Assembly (NCBI RefSeq): GCF_009727155.1
Contig: NZ_WNWM01000002.1
Span: forward strand, 4,464,001 to 4,528,000
Source of the DNA: Pseudoduganella dura
GTDB lineage: Bacteria > Pseudomonadota > Gammaproteobacteria > Burkholderiales > Burkholderiaceae_D
Direction of reading: 5' to 3'
DNA: 64,000 nt
Position numbers and translations under genes: made by a program. Below, piece by piece: positions 54,740-64,000 of the stretch (its first letter is position 1; each line of letters opens with the position of its first letter). Below the pieces are notes generated by a model. The model saw only the letters and a list, made by a program, of their open reading frames with translations. It had not been told where the DNA came from and did not search any database.

Positions 54740-56614
54740 CTACACCAGCCCTTCGAACATCAGCACCTCCACCGCATCCCCCGGGGCCACGTTGCCCTGC
54801 TCATCGGACAGCACGACGATGCAATTGGCTTCCGTCATCGAGCGCAGGATGCCGGAACCCTGGGCGCCGGTAAGGCGCACCTCGCGCCTGCCGTCGGCAG
54901 CGATACTGACGATCCCGCGCTGGAATTCGGTGCGGCCCGGCTTCTTGCGGATGGCTTCCACCGAGCAGGCCTTCGCCAGCACATCGGCCGGCGCCGCGGC
55001 GCCCATCATTTGCAGCAGGGCCGGGCGGGCAAAGAAGTAGAAGGACACCATGACGGCGACCGGGTTGCCGGGCAGGCCGAACAGGAATGCGTCATGCCCG
55101 GCCGCGCCGATGCGGCCGAACGCCATCGGCCGGCCGGGGCGCATGCCGATCGTCCAGAACGCCACGTCGCCCAGCCGCGCCATAATGTCGCGGGTGTAGT
55201 CGGCGGCGCCGGCCGACACGCCACCGGAGGTGACGATCGCATCGGCGCTCTGGCAGGCATCGCGCAACGCCGCTTCCAGCGCGGCCGGATCGTCCTGCAC
55301 GATGCCCATGTCCACCAGTTCGCAGCCCAGGCGCGTGAGCATGCCGAACAGCGTATAGCGGTTGCTGTCGTAGACGCAGCCCTGCGCCAGCGGTTCGCCC
55401 ACCGAGCGCAATTCGTCGCCGGTGGAGAAGAACGCCACGCGCAGGCGCCGCCGCACGGCCACCTCGGCAATGCCGAGCGAGGCGATCAGGCCCAGGTCCG
55501 CCGGGCGCACGATCTTGCCGGCGGTGAGCGCCGGATGGCCGGCCATCAGGTCTTCGCCCTTCAGGCGGCGGTTGTCGCCGGCACGCACGCTGCGCGGCGC
55601 GATCGTCACGCAGTCGTCCTCGATGCCAGCCGCGTGTTCCTGCGCTAGCACCGTGTCGCAGCCGGCCGGCATCACCGCGCCCGTCATGATGCGCAGGCAC
55701 TGGCCGGGGCCGGGGTGCAGGCCCGATGGCCGGCCGGCGAAATCGGTGCCGATCACTTTCAGCCGGGTCGGATGATCCGGCGACAGCTGGGCGCCGGCAA
55801 ACGCAAAGCCGTCCATCGCCGAGTTGTCATGCGCGGGCACGCTGATCGGCGAGATGATGTCTTCGGCCAGTACGCGGCCCAGAGCGGCGCGCAGCGCCAC
55901 CTTTTCCACGCCGCGCACGGGGCGCACGAAACCGTCGATGACCTGCCGCGCCCGGCGCACCGGCATCGCATGCGGATCGAGCCCGTCGGCGAGGTCCTGC
56001 AGGCGTTGCGCGCCGTCCTCGCGCTGCAGCTCTTCCGGCGTGTTGATGTTGCGGAACGCGGCGGCGTCGTTGAACAGCACCTCGGCCACTTTCAGGCCAT
56101 CGTGCCAGCCACCCATCTTGCGCCCGCTGCGCGCCAGGTAAGCGTCGAGCTGCGGCAGCACCGCCGTTTTCATCAGCGCGAAGACGGGGTGGGGCTGCTT
56201 GCGGGCCGCGCCGTCGCCGTCCGCTTCGATCGTCACGGCCAGCGCCACGTCGGCATCCTGCGCCAGCAGGGCTTCGCGCAGGCGCTGCACCAGGTCCTCC
56301 GGCAGGAACGGCGAGTCGCACGGCGCCGTGGCCAGCAGCGGCGTGGCGCAGTGGCGCAACCCCGCCTGCAGGCCGGCCAGCGGGCCTTCGAAGCCGGGCA
56401 GTTCGTCCGCCAGCACGGTGGCACCCAGTGCCGCGTAGGCTTCCCGGTTGCGGTTGGCGCTGATCGTCACCGCCGCCACTTGCGGGGCGAGGCGCCGCAG
56501 CGCGTGCGCCGCCAGCGTTGCGCCGCGAAACGGCTGCAGGCCCTTGTCCACGTTGCCCATGCGGCTGCCGCGGCCCCCTGCGAGCAGCAGGCCGCTGACG
56601 TCGTTGTCGTTCAA
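54740..56614 (-). CDS. Fused MobA-MoeA molybdenum cofactor protein
   Basis: A 624-residue protein. Residues 1 to about 200 are MobA, the guanylyltransferase: LLLAGGRGSRMGNVDKGLQP and ATAPCDSPFLPEDLV. From about 215 on it is MoeA, the molybdate insertase: VPAHDNSAMDGFAF, RIMTGAVMPAGCDTV, FFSTGDELRS, VTSGGVSAGAADYT and FGLPGNPVAV. The two are usually separate genes. No stop or frameshift lies between them. The start is TTG at 56614 with AGGGGG five bases upstream. An internal ATG (DPHAMPVRRA) could give free MoeA. It follows moaA. Confidence 0.93.
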   Translation of the reverse strand: MNDNDVSGLLLAGGRGSRMGNVDKGLQPFRGATLAAHALRRLAPQVAAVTISANRNREAYAALGATVLADELPGFEGPLAGLQAGLRHCATPLLATAPCDSPFLPEDLVQRLREALLAQDADVALAVTIEADGDGAARKQPHPVFALMKTAVLPQLDAYLARSGRKMGGWHDGLKVAEVLFNDAAAFRNINTPEELQREDGAQRLQDLADGLDPHAMPVRRARQVIDGFVRPVRGVEKVALRAALGRVLAEDIISPISVPAHDNSAMDGFAFAGAQLSPDHPTRLKVIGTDFAGRPSGLHPGPGQCLRIMTGAVMPAGCDTVLAQEHAAGIEDDCVTIAPRSVRAGDNRRLKGEDLMAGHPALTAGKIVRPADLGLIASLGIAEVAVRRRLRVAFFSTGDELRSVGEPLAQGCVYDSNRYTLFGMLTRLGCELVDMGIVQDDPAALEAALRDACQSADAIVTSGGVSAGAADYTRDIMARLGDVAFWTIGMRPGRPMAFGRIGAAGHDAFLFGLPGNPVAVMVSFYFFARPALLQMMGAAAPADVLAKACSVEAIRKKPGRTEFQRGIVSIAADGRREVRLTGAQGSGILRSMTEANCIVVLSDEQGNVAPGDAVEVLMFEGLV

Positions 56615-56644
56615 TGTATCCCCCTGCGTTTTTTATCTGCCGCG

Positions 56645-56749
56645 CATTCTGTCACCACGTATTCAGCCGCCACGCATTGAGCCGCCACGCATTCAGCCAC
56701 CACGCATTCAGCCACCACGCATTCAGCCACCACGCATTCAGCCACCAAT
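56645..56749. repeat. 15-bp tandem repeat, seven units, overlapping the moaA stop
   Basis: Seven units of 15 bases start at 56645, 56660, 56675, 56690, 56705, 56720 and 56735, of the form CATTCAGCCACCACG. Units 4 to 6 are identical. The rightmost unit contains the last moaA codons (Gly-Gly) and the TGA stop at 56738-56740, so the array looks like a duplication of the moaA 3' end into the gap before mobA-moeA. Confidence 0.88.
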
Positions 56750-57850
56750 GTACGACATCTCGACCTTCGGCTGCCCGGTGCGCGACAGGCCATCCGTATT
56801 AATCGTGCGCAGTTCCGAGTAACGGTCGCCGCGCGCCTGCCACAGGGCGCCGATCGCGGCGGCCAGTTCGCCGTCGCTGTGGCCGCCGCGCAGCAGCGCG
56901 CGCAGGTCGTGGCCCCGGGTGGCGAACAGGCACGTGTACAGCTTGCCTTCGGTCGACAGGCGCGCCCGGGTGCAGTCGCTGCAGAATGCCTGCGTGACGC
57001 TGGAGATGACGCCGATTTCGCCGCCGCCGTCGGCATAGCGCCAGCGCGCCGCCGTTTCGCCGGTATAGTTCGGGTCGGCCTGCACCAGCGGCAGCTCGGC
57101 GCCGATGCGGCGCACGATCTCGGCGGAAGGAATCACATCCTTCATGTTCCAGCCGTTCGAGGCGCCCACGTCCATGAATTCGATGAAGCGCAGGATGTGC
57201 GGCGTGCCGTGGAAATGGCGTGCCATCGGCACGATTTCCTGCTCGTTCGTGCCGGCTTTCACCACCATGTTGATCTTGATCGGGCCGAGGCCCGCATCAT
57301 GGGCGGCATCGATCCCGCGCAGCACGTCGGCGACGGAGAAATCCACGTCGTTCATCGCGCGGAACGTGGCATCGTCGAGCGCATCGAGCGACACCGTCAC
57401 GCGTTGCAGGCCCGCTTCCTTCAGCGCCCTGGCCTTGCGGGCCAGCAGCGAGCCGTTGGTGGTCAGCGTCAGGTCGAGCGGCTTGCCGTCCACGGTGCGC
57501 AGCGCGGCCAGCATCTCGATCAGGCGCTCGATATTCTTGCGCAGCAGCGGCTCGCCGCCCGTCAGGCGGATTTTCTCGACGCCGTGGGCCACGAACTGGC
57601 GCGCCACGCGGGTGATTTCCTCGAACGTCAGCAGCGAAGAGTGGGGCAGGTACTGGTAATCCTTGTCGAACACTTCCTTCGGCATGCAGTACACGCAGCG
57701 GAAATTGCACCGGTCGGTGATGGAGATACGCAGGTCGCGCAGCGGCCGCGCCAGGCGATCGCGCACCTCGCCGACAGGCGCTTCGATGGCGGAGGGAATT
57801 GCCGGCGGCCGGCTGCGGCCGTCGGAGAGCATGATGATCTTTTCGGTCAT
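56738..57850 (-). CDS. moaA: GTP 3',8-cyclase MoaA
   Basis: A 370-residue radical SAM enzyme, the first step of molybdenum cofactor synthesis. The N-terminal cluster motif is CNFRCVYCM, the C-terminal cluster region is [19 protein letters not shown] with a further Cys in TCLFATRG, and the essential C-terminal Gly-Gly is present (SYIGG). The N-terminus has about 20 extra residues before the usual start. It precedes mobA-moeA on the same strand, separated by the 15-bp repeats. Confidence 0.96.
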   Translation of the reverse strand: MTEKIIMLSDGRSRPPAIPSAIEAPVGEVRDRLARPLRDLRISITDRCNFRCVYCMPKEVFDKDYQYLPHSSLLTFEEITRVARQFVAHGVEKIRLTGGEPLLRKNIERLIEMLAALRTVDGKPLDLTLTTNGSLLARKARALKEAGLQRVTVSLDALDDATFRAMNDVDFSVADVLRGIDAAHDAGLGPIKINMVVKAGTNEQEIVPMARHFHGTPHILRFIEFMDVGASNGWNMKDVIPSAEIVRRIGAELPLVQADPNYTGETAARWRYADGGGEIGVISSVTQAFCSDCTRARLSTEGKLYTCLFATRGHDLRALLRGGHSDGELAAAIGALWQARGDRYSELRTINTDGLSRTGQPKVEMSYIGG

Positions 57851-57863
57851 TACAAAAAACGCA

Positions 57864-59195
57864 TTAACTAATCTGAACTAAATCGTTGATTCCATTGGCG
57901 TAATGTAGCACGAGGCCAGCAATCGCACAGGCCGCGAGCAGCTTTGCGGGACCGGCGTGCCAGCGCAGCAGGGCCCAGGCGGCCGCCGCGGCAATTGCCA
58001 CCGCCGCCCAATCCCAGTTCGCGCCTGCATGAAACACGTGTTCGCCGAAAAAAACGGCCAGGCTGGCGATCACGCCGACCACGGCGGCCGAGATCGCCGT
58101 CAGGGGCGCCGTCATCCGGATATTGCCCCGCGTGGCCTCCACCAGCGGCCCGCCGGCCAGGATGAAGATGAACGACGGCACGAACGTGAACCAGGCAGCC
58201 ACCGCTGCCCCGGCAATGCCGGACGCCGCCGGATTGCCCAGCACCTCGTGTGTCCAGCCGCCCACGAAGCCCACGAACGCGTTCACCATGATCAGCGGGC
58301 CGGGCGTGGTTTCGCCCAGCGCCAGGCCGTCCATCATCTGTGCCGGGGTGAGCCAGCCATGGGTTTCCACGCCGCCCTGGTAGACGTATGGCAGTACCGC
58401 GTAGGCACCGCCGAACGTCAGCAGCGCCGCTTTGGTGAAGAACCAGCCCATTTGCGCGAGCGGATCGTGCTGCCCGGTGGCGGCCGCCACCACGGCCCAG
58501 CTGCCGGCCATGATGGCGATCCCCGCCGCCGATGTGGCCAGCAGCCGGCGCCAGGAGAACAGCGCATGCGGTGGCGTGGGCGTGCCGTCGTCGATCATGG
58601 CCGGGCCGTGGCCCGGCACTGCCGGACCGTTGCCCTGTTTGCCATGTGTGAACGCTGCCGGCCGTACGCGGCCGCCAAGCCAGCCCAGCGCCGCGGCGGC
58701 CAGCACGATCGCGGGGAAGGGGACGCCCAGCATGATGGCGGCGAATGCGGCGCAGGCAAGGCCGCCCAGCAGGGCGTTCTGGAGCGTGCGTCGGCCGATG
58801 CGCCAGGTGGCGGCCAGCACGAGCGCGACCACCGCGGGCTTGATGCCGTACAGCACTGCCGCGATCGCCGGCAAGTGCCCGAAGGCAAGATAGATCCACG
58901 CGAGTCCGATCATGATCAGCAGCGAGGGCAGCACGAACAGCACGCCGGCCAGGATGCCGCCGCGCTTGCGGTGCAGCAGCCAGCCGATGTAGACGGCCAG
59001 CTGCGTCGCTTCCGGTCCGGGCAGCAGCATGCAGTAGTTCAGCGCATGCAGAAAGCGCTGTTCGGAAATCCAGCGCCGCCTCTCGACCAGCTCGGCGTGC
59101 ATCATCGCGATCTGGCCGGCGGGGCCGCCAAAGCTGACGAAGCCCAGCTTCAGCCAGTAGCGTAGCGCAACGGATAAGGGGACAGGAGGGCGCAT
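57864..59195 (-). CDS. chrA: Chromate transporter ChrA, long-chain type
   Basis: A 443-residue membrane protein made of two homologous halves, as in the CHR family. The first half shows [15 protein letters not shown] and [15 protein letters not shown]; the second shows [19 protein letters not shown] and [18 protein letters not shown]. It exports chromate in exchange for protons. The ATG at 59195 gives the usual MRPPVPLS start. It lies downstream of the rne terminator, so it should have its own promoter; 13 bases separate its stop from moaA. Confidence 0.93.
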   Translation of the reverse strand: MRPPVPLSVALRYWLKLGFVSFGGPAGQIAMMHAELVERRRWISEQRFLHALNYCMLLPGPEATQLAVYIGWLLHRKRGGILAGVLFVLPSLLIMIGLAWIYLAFGHLPAIAAVLYGIKPAVVALVLAATWRIGRRTLQNALLGGLACAAFAAIMLGVPFPAIVLAAAALGWLGGRVRPAAFTHGKQGNGPAVPGHGPAMIDDGTPTPPHALFSWRRLLATSAAGIAIMAGSWAVVAAATGQHDPLAQMGWFFTKAALLTFGGAYAVLPYVYQGGVETHGWLTPAQMMDGLALGETTPGPLIMVNAFVGFVGGWTHEVLGNPAASGIAGAAVAAWFTFVPSFIFILAGGPLVEATRGNIRMTAPLTAISAAVVGVIASLAVFFGEHVFHAGANWDWAAVAIAAAAAWALLRWHAGPAKLLAACAIAGLVLHYANGINDLVQIS

Positions 59196-59197
59196 GG

Positions 59198-59228
59198 CGA
59201 AAAAAAGGGAAGCCGAGGCTTCCCTTTT
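59198..59228 (-). terminator. Terminator of rne
   Basis: On the minus strand AAAAGGGAAGCC-TC-GGCTTCCCTTTT is a 12-bp stem followed by more T. It begins 17 bases after the rne stop. It reaches to within three bases of the chrA start. Confidence 0.9.
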
Positions 59229-59244
59229 CCAGATCGCTGACAGA

Positions 59245-62200
59245 TCAGCGGCGGGTATCCACCTGCACCAGCGGCTCATCGGCCACCTGTGGCGCCGGCT
59301 TGCGGGTGCGGCGCACGCGCACCGGCGCCTCTTCCTGCGCCGCGGCTTCCTGGGCCGCACGCAGCTTGGCCGGGTCGGTCGCGGCCATCTGCAGGCCGGC
59401 CGCTTCCAGGATCGACTGCAGATCCTTCGATGCGGCAGGCTTGGCCGGCGCAGCGGCTGGAGCCGGAGCGGCGGCTTCGGCAGGCGTGGCAACCGGCACC
59501 GGCTGCGTTGCCACGGCTTCGATGGAAACCGCCTCGGCCGTTGCAATCTCGGCACCAGCCGGGATGACGACGGCGGCTTCGACCACGGGAACCAGGTCCA
59601 CGTCGGCCGGCTTCGCGGCCGGAGCCGGGGCGAGGTCGGCGGCAGGTGCAGCGGCAGGTTCAGCGGCAGGTTCAGCGGTAATCGCTTCCCGGGCCGCGGC
59701 AGGCAGCGGCTCGGCGGCCGGCGCTTCCACGATTTCCGCTTCGGCCGGCTCGATGGCCACCGGTGCGGCTGCGGTTGCTGCATCTGCCGTCACAGGCGGC
59801 AACGGCTCCGCGGCCGGCGCTTCGACGATTTCGGCTTCGGCCGGCTCGATGGCCACCGGTGCCACTGCGGTTGCAACGTTCGCAGTGACTGGCGGCAGCG
59901 ATTCGGCGGCCGGCGCTTCGACGATTTCCGCTTCGGCAGGCTCCACGGCAGCCGGTGCGGATGCCACCGGAGTCGTTTCGGCCACGCCGGCGCCCTGGTC
60001 CGCAACAGCGGCGACAGGCGCCCCCTCGACAGCCTCGATCGCGGCGGCGGCGGCAGCCACCGGCTCGACCGGTGCCGGCGCCTGCGGCGCTTTCGGCGTT
60101 TCCGCCGAGGCCGCCACTTCTTCGCGGGCAGCCACGTCGGCCTGCTCGATCACCACGGCGTCGGTTGCCTTGAGGATGTCGCCTTCGGCGGTACCGGCGG
60201 CGAACTCGTCGCCGGATTCCTCGATGCCTTCGGCGCCTTCGCGCTCGCGGCGGTTACGGTTGCGGCCACCGCGGCGGCGGCGGCGGCGCGGCTCGTCGCC
60301 GCCTTCGCCCGCTTCCAGTTCCTCGCCATCCGGACCGATGCCGGCAGCCGGTTTCGCCAGCTCCGGGCTGTCGGACAACGGCGCCGCGGATGGTGCGCTG
60401 GCGGCGATGCCGGTGCCGGTGCCGACCGGACCAACGCCGGCCGCGGCCAGCGCCAGTTCATCGGCCTTTGCTTCGGCCGGCTGGGCCCTGGCTTCACGCG
60501 GCTCGCGCGGCGGACGCGGCTCGCGGCCTTCGCGCGGCGGACGTTCCGCCCGTTCCGGGCGCTCGGCACGCTCGGCACGCGGCACGGCAACGCCTTCCAC
60601 GCTTTCCTTGTCGGCTTTTTCCAGGTACTTGTCGGTGGCTTTCTCGACCGAGAATTTCTCGGCAGAGAATTTTTCACCCGGCTTTTCGCCGAACTTTTCC
60701 ACTTTCTCACGCGGTTCGCGCGGCGGACGGGGCGGACGGGCCGGGCGCGCTTCCGCTGCCGGCTTGGCGGCCTCGTCGCGGACACCCGGTTCGCGGTCTT
60801 TCGGGCCACGCGGGCCACGGGCACGCGGGCCACGGCCATTCTTGTCGGCACGGTCAAGCGGTGCAACGGCCGGTTTCGTCACGATCGCCGGCGCAGCCGG
60901 CGCCGCCGGTTCGTCGGTCTTGCCGGTGAAGAAGGACACCAGTTTCGAGAAGAAACCTTTTTCGGCCGGGGCAGGTGCCGCGACCGGCGCCGGCGCTGCC
61001 GGCTTGGCCGCTTCCGGTGCCGGCGTACGGTCCACGATCGGCGCAGGCTGGCTCGGGGTGATGGTCTTGACCACCGCTTCCTGGCGCGGCTTCTGCTCTT
61101 CCTTCTGGCGCTTGGCGAAGCCCATGTCGGTTTCCGCCTGCTCGGCCATCGAATAGCTGGCAGGGGCTTCTTCCAGGCGCGGATCGTCGTGCTTGATGCG
61201 CTCGAGCTTGTAGTGCGGCGTATCGAGGTGCTTGTTCGGCACCAGGATCACGGTGATGCGGTGGCGGTTCTCGATCTTGAGCACTTCGCCGCGCTTCTCG
61301 TTGAGCAGGAAGGCGGCCACGTCGACCGGCACCTGCACGTGGATCGCGGCGCTGTTTTCCTTCATCGCCTCTTCCTGGATGATGCGCAGCACCTGCAGGG
61401 CGGACGATTCGGTGTCGCGTATATGGCCGGTGCCGGAGCAGCGCGGGCACGTCACGTGCGAACCTTCGGACAGCGAAGGGCGCAGGCGCTGGCGCGACAG
61501 TTCCATCAGGCCGAAGCGGGAGATCTTGCCCATCTGCACACGTGCACGGTCGTGGTGCAGCGCATCCTTCAGGCGCTGTTCCACTTCGCGCTGGTTCTTC
61601 GACACTTCCATGTCGATGAAGTCGATCACGATCAGGCCGCCCAGGTCGCGCAGGCGCAACTGGCGTGCCACTTCCTCGGCCGCTTCGCAGTTGGTATTGA
61701 ACGCGGTGGTTTCGATGTCGGAACCGCGGGTGGCGCGGGCCGAGTTGACGTCCACGGAAACCAGTGCTTCGGTGTGGTCGATCACGATGGCGCCGCCGGA
61801 AGGCAGCGGCACGGTGCGGCTGTACGCCGTTTCGATCTGGTGTTCGATCTGGAAGCGGGAGAACAGCGGCACGTCGTCGCTGTAGCGCTTCACGCGGTGC
61901 ACCATGTCGGGCATCACGTGGCTCATGAACTGGTGCGCCTGTTCGTAGATCTCGTCCGTGTCGATCAGGATCTCGCCGATATCGGGCTGGTAGTAGTCGC
62001 GGATCGCGCGGATCACGAGCGACGATTCCTGGTAGATCAGGAACGCGCCGTTGGCGGACTTGGACGCGCCTTCGATCGCGCGCCACAGCTGCATCAGGTA
62101 ATTCAGGTCCCACTGCAGTTCATCGACATTGCGGCCGATGCCGGCGGTGCGGGCGATCACGGACATGCCTTGCGGCAGGTCCAGCTTGTCCATCGTTTCG

Positions 62201-62652
62201 CGCAGTTCCTGGCGTTCCTCGCCTTCCACGCGCCGGGAAACACCACCGCCGCGCGGATTGTTCGGCATCAGCACCAGGTAGCGGCCGGCCAGCGAGATGA
62301 ACGAGGTCAGGGCGGCGCCCTTGTTGCCGCGTTCTTCCTTCTCCACCTGCACCACGATTTCCTGGCCTTCGCGCAGCGCATCCTTGATGGTGGCGTTGCG
62401 CACGTCGCAGCCTTCACGGAAGTAGCTGCGGGCCACCTCCTTGAACGGCAGGAAGCCGTGGCGATCCTCGCCGTAGCTGACGAAGCAGGCTTCCAGCGAT
62501 GGTTCGATGCGGGTGATCACGCCTTTGTAGATATTGGACTTGCGCTGCTCCCGTCCAGCCGTTTCGATGTCGATGTCGATCAGTTTCTGACCGTCGACAA
62601 TGGCCACGCGCAGCTCTTCCTGCTGCGTAGCGTTGAACAACATGCGTTTCAT
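59245..62652 (-). CDS. rne: Ribonuclease E
   Basis: An 1135-residue endoribonuclease. The N-terminal catalytic half has the S1 domain ([20 protein letters not shown]), the 5' sensor region, DNase I-like motifs with the metal Asp residues ([27 protein letters not shown]) and the zinc link CPRCSGTGH. The C-terminal half is low-complexity, rich in Arg/Pro ([15 protein letters not shown]) and Ala/Glu/Pro, the expected degradosome scaffold and RNA-binding tail. It contains a three-copy 32-residue repeat. The start MKRMLFNAT is the family form. rluC is divergent, as in other proteobacteria. Confidence 0.97.
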   Translation of the reverse strand: MKRMLFNATQQEELRVAIVDGQKLIDIDIETAGREQRKSNIYKGVITRIEPSLEACFVSYGEDRHGFLPFKEVARSYFREGCDVRNATIKDALREGQEIVVQVEKEERGNKGAALTSFISLAGRYLVLMPNNPRGGGVSRRVEGEERQELRETMDKLDLPQGMSVIARTAGIGRNVDELQWDLNYLMQLWRAIEGASKSANGAFLIYQESSLVIRAIRDYYQPDIGEILIDTDEIYEQAHQFMSHVMPDMVHRVKRYSDDVPLFSRFQIEHQIETAYSRTVPLPSGGAIVIDHTEALVSVDVNSARATRGSDIETTAFNTNCEAAEEVARQLRLRDLGGLIVIDFIDMEVSKNQREVEQRLKDALHHDRARVQMGKISRFGLMELSRQRLRPSLSEGSHVTCPRCSGTGHIRDTESSALQVLRIIQEEAMKENSAAIHVQVPVDVAAFLLNEKRGEVLKIENRHRITVILVPNKHLDTPHYKLERIKHDDPRLEEAPASYSMAEQAETDMGFAKRQKEEQKPRQEAVVKTITPSQPAPIVDRTPAPEAAKPAAPAPVAAPAPAEKGFFSKLVSFFTGKTDEPAAPAAPAIVTKPAVAPLDRADKNGRGPRARGPRGPKDREPGVRDEAAKPAAEARPARPPRPPREPREKVEKFGEKPGEKFSAEKFSVEKATDKYLEKADKESVEGVAVPRAERAERPERAERPPREGREPRPPREPREARAQPAEAKADELALAAAGVGPVGTGTGIAASAPSAAPLSDSPELAKPAAGIGPDGEELEAGEGGDEPRRRRRRGGRNRNRREREGAEGIEESGDEFAAGTAEGDILKATDAVVIEQADVAAREEVAASAETPKAPQAPAPVEPVAAAAAAIEAVEGAPVAAVADQGAGVAETTPVASAPAAVEPAEAEIVEAPAAESLPPVTANVATAVAPVAIEPAEAEIVEAPAAEPLPPVTADAATAAAPVAIEPAEAEIVEAPAAEPLPAAAREAITAEPAAEPAAAPAADLAPAPAAKPADVDLVPVVEAAVVIPAGAEIATAEAVSIEAVATQPVPVATPAEAAAPAPAAAPAKPAASKDLQSILEAAGLQMAATDPAKLRAAQEAAAQEEAPVRVRRTRKPAPQVADEPLVQVDTRR
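59680..59975 (-). repeat. 96-bp tandem repeat in the rne C-terminal coding region
   Basis: The sequence GCGGCCGGCGC recurs at 59714, 59810 and 59906, a period of exactly 96 bases. Each unit encodes 32 residues containing [14 protein letters not shown] and a VTA-x-VATA-like spacer. The frame is preserved in all copies. Confidence 0.85.
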
Positions 62653-63243
62653 TTTTTATTTGACTCCGCGGCCCATGGGCCGAGTTGAGCCGCTCAAGCT
62701 CCAGGAACCCGAGCGGCAACCGTACAAGGATATACGCGGAATTAAGGAGGCTGCGGGGAAATGCCTCGTCGTGCGGCAGCGCGCAGGCGCAGCTGCCACA
62801 GTGGGCGCATGAGGCTGATCGTCATGCCGAGTTCGCACCACCTGCAACTCATCCTGTCCGGCCCCTGCATGGTGGCGGGGCCGCGGAGAATGCGGGCGTG
62901 CGCAAATGGTCGAGCCGGGCATCTTGTGTGGTGCCCGGCGAAAACGGCAAGCGTTATCAGCTCCATCAACCGGCAAGCAACGACTCTGTGCTTGCTTGCC
63001 GGATTTATCCTAACGATCCAGCCAATCTAATTCCAGCATCCGTCCACCAACCCGATGACAACATTGGTTGCCACCCTGATCCGTGCCCGGCTGTGCGTAT
63101 ACGTTTATTTCCGCTGAATTTGCATTCCGCGAGGCCAGCGGATGCGCCCCTGTGTAGAATCGTGGTTTTCTTCTTACACTGCAACAGCAGGCCAGCACTA
63201 CTTTAGTGCTGTATTGCTACGGCGAATTGATTATATATTCAAA
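62653..63243. other. Divergent rne/rluC region with structured rne leader
   Basis: 591 bases without a gene. Three strong inverted repeats lie on the rne side: 62859-62883 (CGGCCCC/GGGGCCG), 62914-62939 (GCCGGGCA/TGCCCGGC) and 62970-63002 (CCGGCAAGCAA/TTGCTTGCCGG, perfect 11-bp stem). If rne transcription starts beyond 63002, they would all lie in a leader of about 350 bases or more. On the rluC side TAGAAT at 63155-63160 is a possible -10 without a clear -35. Confidence 0.6.
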
Positions 63244-64000
63244 ATGAAGGACTTAGAGAGATTTTCTGGGAAGCCAATCCAAAAGGGCCGGCCACAAGCC
63301 GCGGAGCCTTCCCCCCAAACAGTCCTGCCACAAGCACAATTCGTGACGATCGGCGAAGAAGAGGCCGGTCAGCGTATCGATAACTACCTGTTGCGTATTT
63401 GCAAAGGCGTTCCGAAGAGCCACGTCTATCGCATCCTGCGTTCCGGCGAAGTCCGGGTCAACAAGGGCCGCATCGACCAGCTGTATCGCCTGGTGGCCGG
63501 CGACATCGTCCGGATTCCCCCGGTACGTATCGCGGAGAAGCCGGACAATGGCGCACCGGCAGCGGAGTTTCCCATCATTTTCGAGGATGCGCACCTGCTC
63601 GTCATCGACAAGCCGGCCGGCGTGGCGGTGCATGGCGGTTCCGGCGTGTCGTTCGGCGTGATCGAGCAATTGCGCGCCGCCCGGCCGGACGCGAAGTTCC
63701 TGGAACTCGTACACCGGCTGGACCGGGAAACTTCCGGCCTGCTGCTGCTGGCGAAAAAACGCACCGCCCTGACCAACCTGCATGAACAGATGCGCGACGG
63801 CGAGACGGACAAGCGCTATCTCGCGCTGGCCACCGGCGACTGGAAAAACAAGCGCCAGCACGTCAAGGCCCCGCTGCACAAGTATACGACGGGCGATGGC
63901 GAGCGCCGCGTCGCGGTGAAGGAGGATGGCATGCCGTCGCATACCGTGTTTACACTGCTGAAGAAATTCCCGGAATTCGCCTTGCTGGAGGCCGAACTGA
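63244..64000 (+). CDS. rluC: 23S rRNA pseudouridine synthase RluC (5' part)
   Basis: 252 residues are visible; the gene runs past the window end. An N-terminal S4 RNA-binding domain (QRIDNYLLRICKGVPKSHVY, SGEVRVNKGRI) precedes the synthase domain with LLVIDKPAGVAVHGG and the catalytic motif HRLDRETSGLLLLAK, which holds the active Asp. RluC modifies U955, U2504 and U2580 in E. coli; RluC is favoured over RluD by the divergent position next to rne. No clear ribosome site precedes ATG 63244. Confidence 0.93.
   Translation, partial: MKDLERFSGKPIQKGRPQAAEPSPQTVLPQAQFVTIGEEEAGQRIDNYLLRICKGVPKSHVYRILRSGEVRVNKGRIDQLYRLVAGDIVRIPPVRIAEKPDNGAPAAEFPIIFEDAHLLVIDKPAGVAVHGGSGVSFGVIEQLRAARPDAKFLELVHRLDRETSGLLLLAKKRTALTNLHEQMRDGETDKRYLALATGDWKNKRQHVKAPLHKYTTGDGERRVAVKEDGMPSHTVFTLLKKFPEFALLEAEL

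Noticed and set aside
59194..62688. 1164-codon open frame on the plus strand opposite rne
   Set aside because: It is the antisense shadow of rne; the residue pattern mirrors the repeats of the RNase E tail.

Overview
The window is a GC-rich, densely coded chromosomal segment of a betaproteobacterium, most likely in the Oxalobacteraceae (Massilia/Duganella/Janthinobacterium group). This rests on inference from gene content and order: a phasin, a nudix-aat-bpt-pyrD row, TonB-ExbB-ExbD-ExbD, PrkA-YhbH-SpoVR, a CqsS/LqsR-like sensor pair, and divergent rne/rluC. Intergenic regions carry many perfect palindromes. I see no insertion sequence, prophage, CRISPR array or rRNA. There is one tRNA, the initiator tRNA-fMet.

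Layout. 1-2201: the end of a branched-chain amino acid ABC operon (livM partial, livG, livF). 2240-3285: a 50-bp palindrome, five tandem terminators, then the phasin gene with PHB-regulator-like boxes. 3335-9917: a DMT exporter and nitroreductase, a PBP7-type endopeptidase, an IclR regulator, diacylglycerol kinase, a sulfate-binding protein, a small serine hydrolase and a 1-Cys peroxiredoxin. 10207-13988: sulfate importer cysT-cysW-cysA with a CysB-type regulator. 14304-21350 (minus): a TonB receptor, a Tas-like aldo/keto reductase, pyrD, the two N-degron transferases bpt and aat, and a Nudix hydrolase. 21482-21644: promoter, tRNA-fMet and terminator.

21715-38562: a hypothetical membrane protein, a MerR/TipAS regulator, an EamA-alkA pair, xdhC, a small secreted protein, a lipoprotein with a degenerate M48 peptidase site, dut-coaBC, lspA, ileS and ribF, a TPR protein, and the tonB-exbB-exbD-exbD energiser. 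39132-43974 (minus): the prkA-yhbH-spoVR stress module. 44539-53917: adenine deaminase, a large FtsX-type permease, the CqsS/LqsR-like two-component pair, a truncated hemoglobin behind a perfect FNR box, rmuC and a CoA transferase. 53940-64000: a small secreted ricin-type lectin, a fused mobA-moeA, moaA, chrA, rne and the divergent, truncated rluC.

How the genes fit together. TonB-ExbBD would energise receptors such as the one at 14304. XdhC and the MobA-MoeA/MoaA genes belong to molybdenum cofactor synthesis and insertion. Aat and Bpt form the bacterial N-end rule branch. The less ordinary parts are regulatory and repeat-based: tandem terminators, tandem repeats that overlap a stop codon or carry -35-like hexamers, a dispersed palindrome family, and a quorum-sensing-like kinase/regulator pair without an adjacent autoinducer synthase. 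I did not find a gene cluster that I would call a wholly new system.
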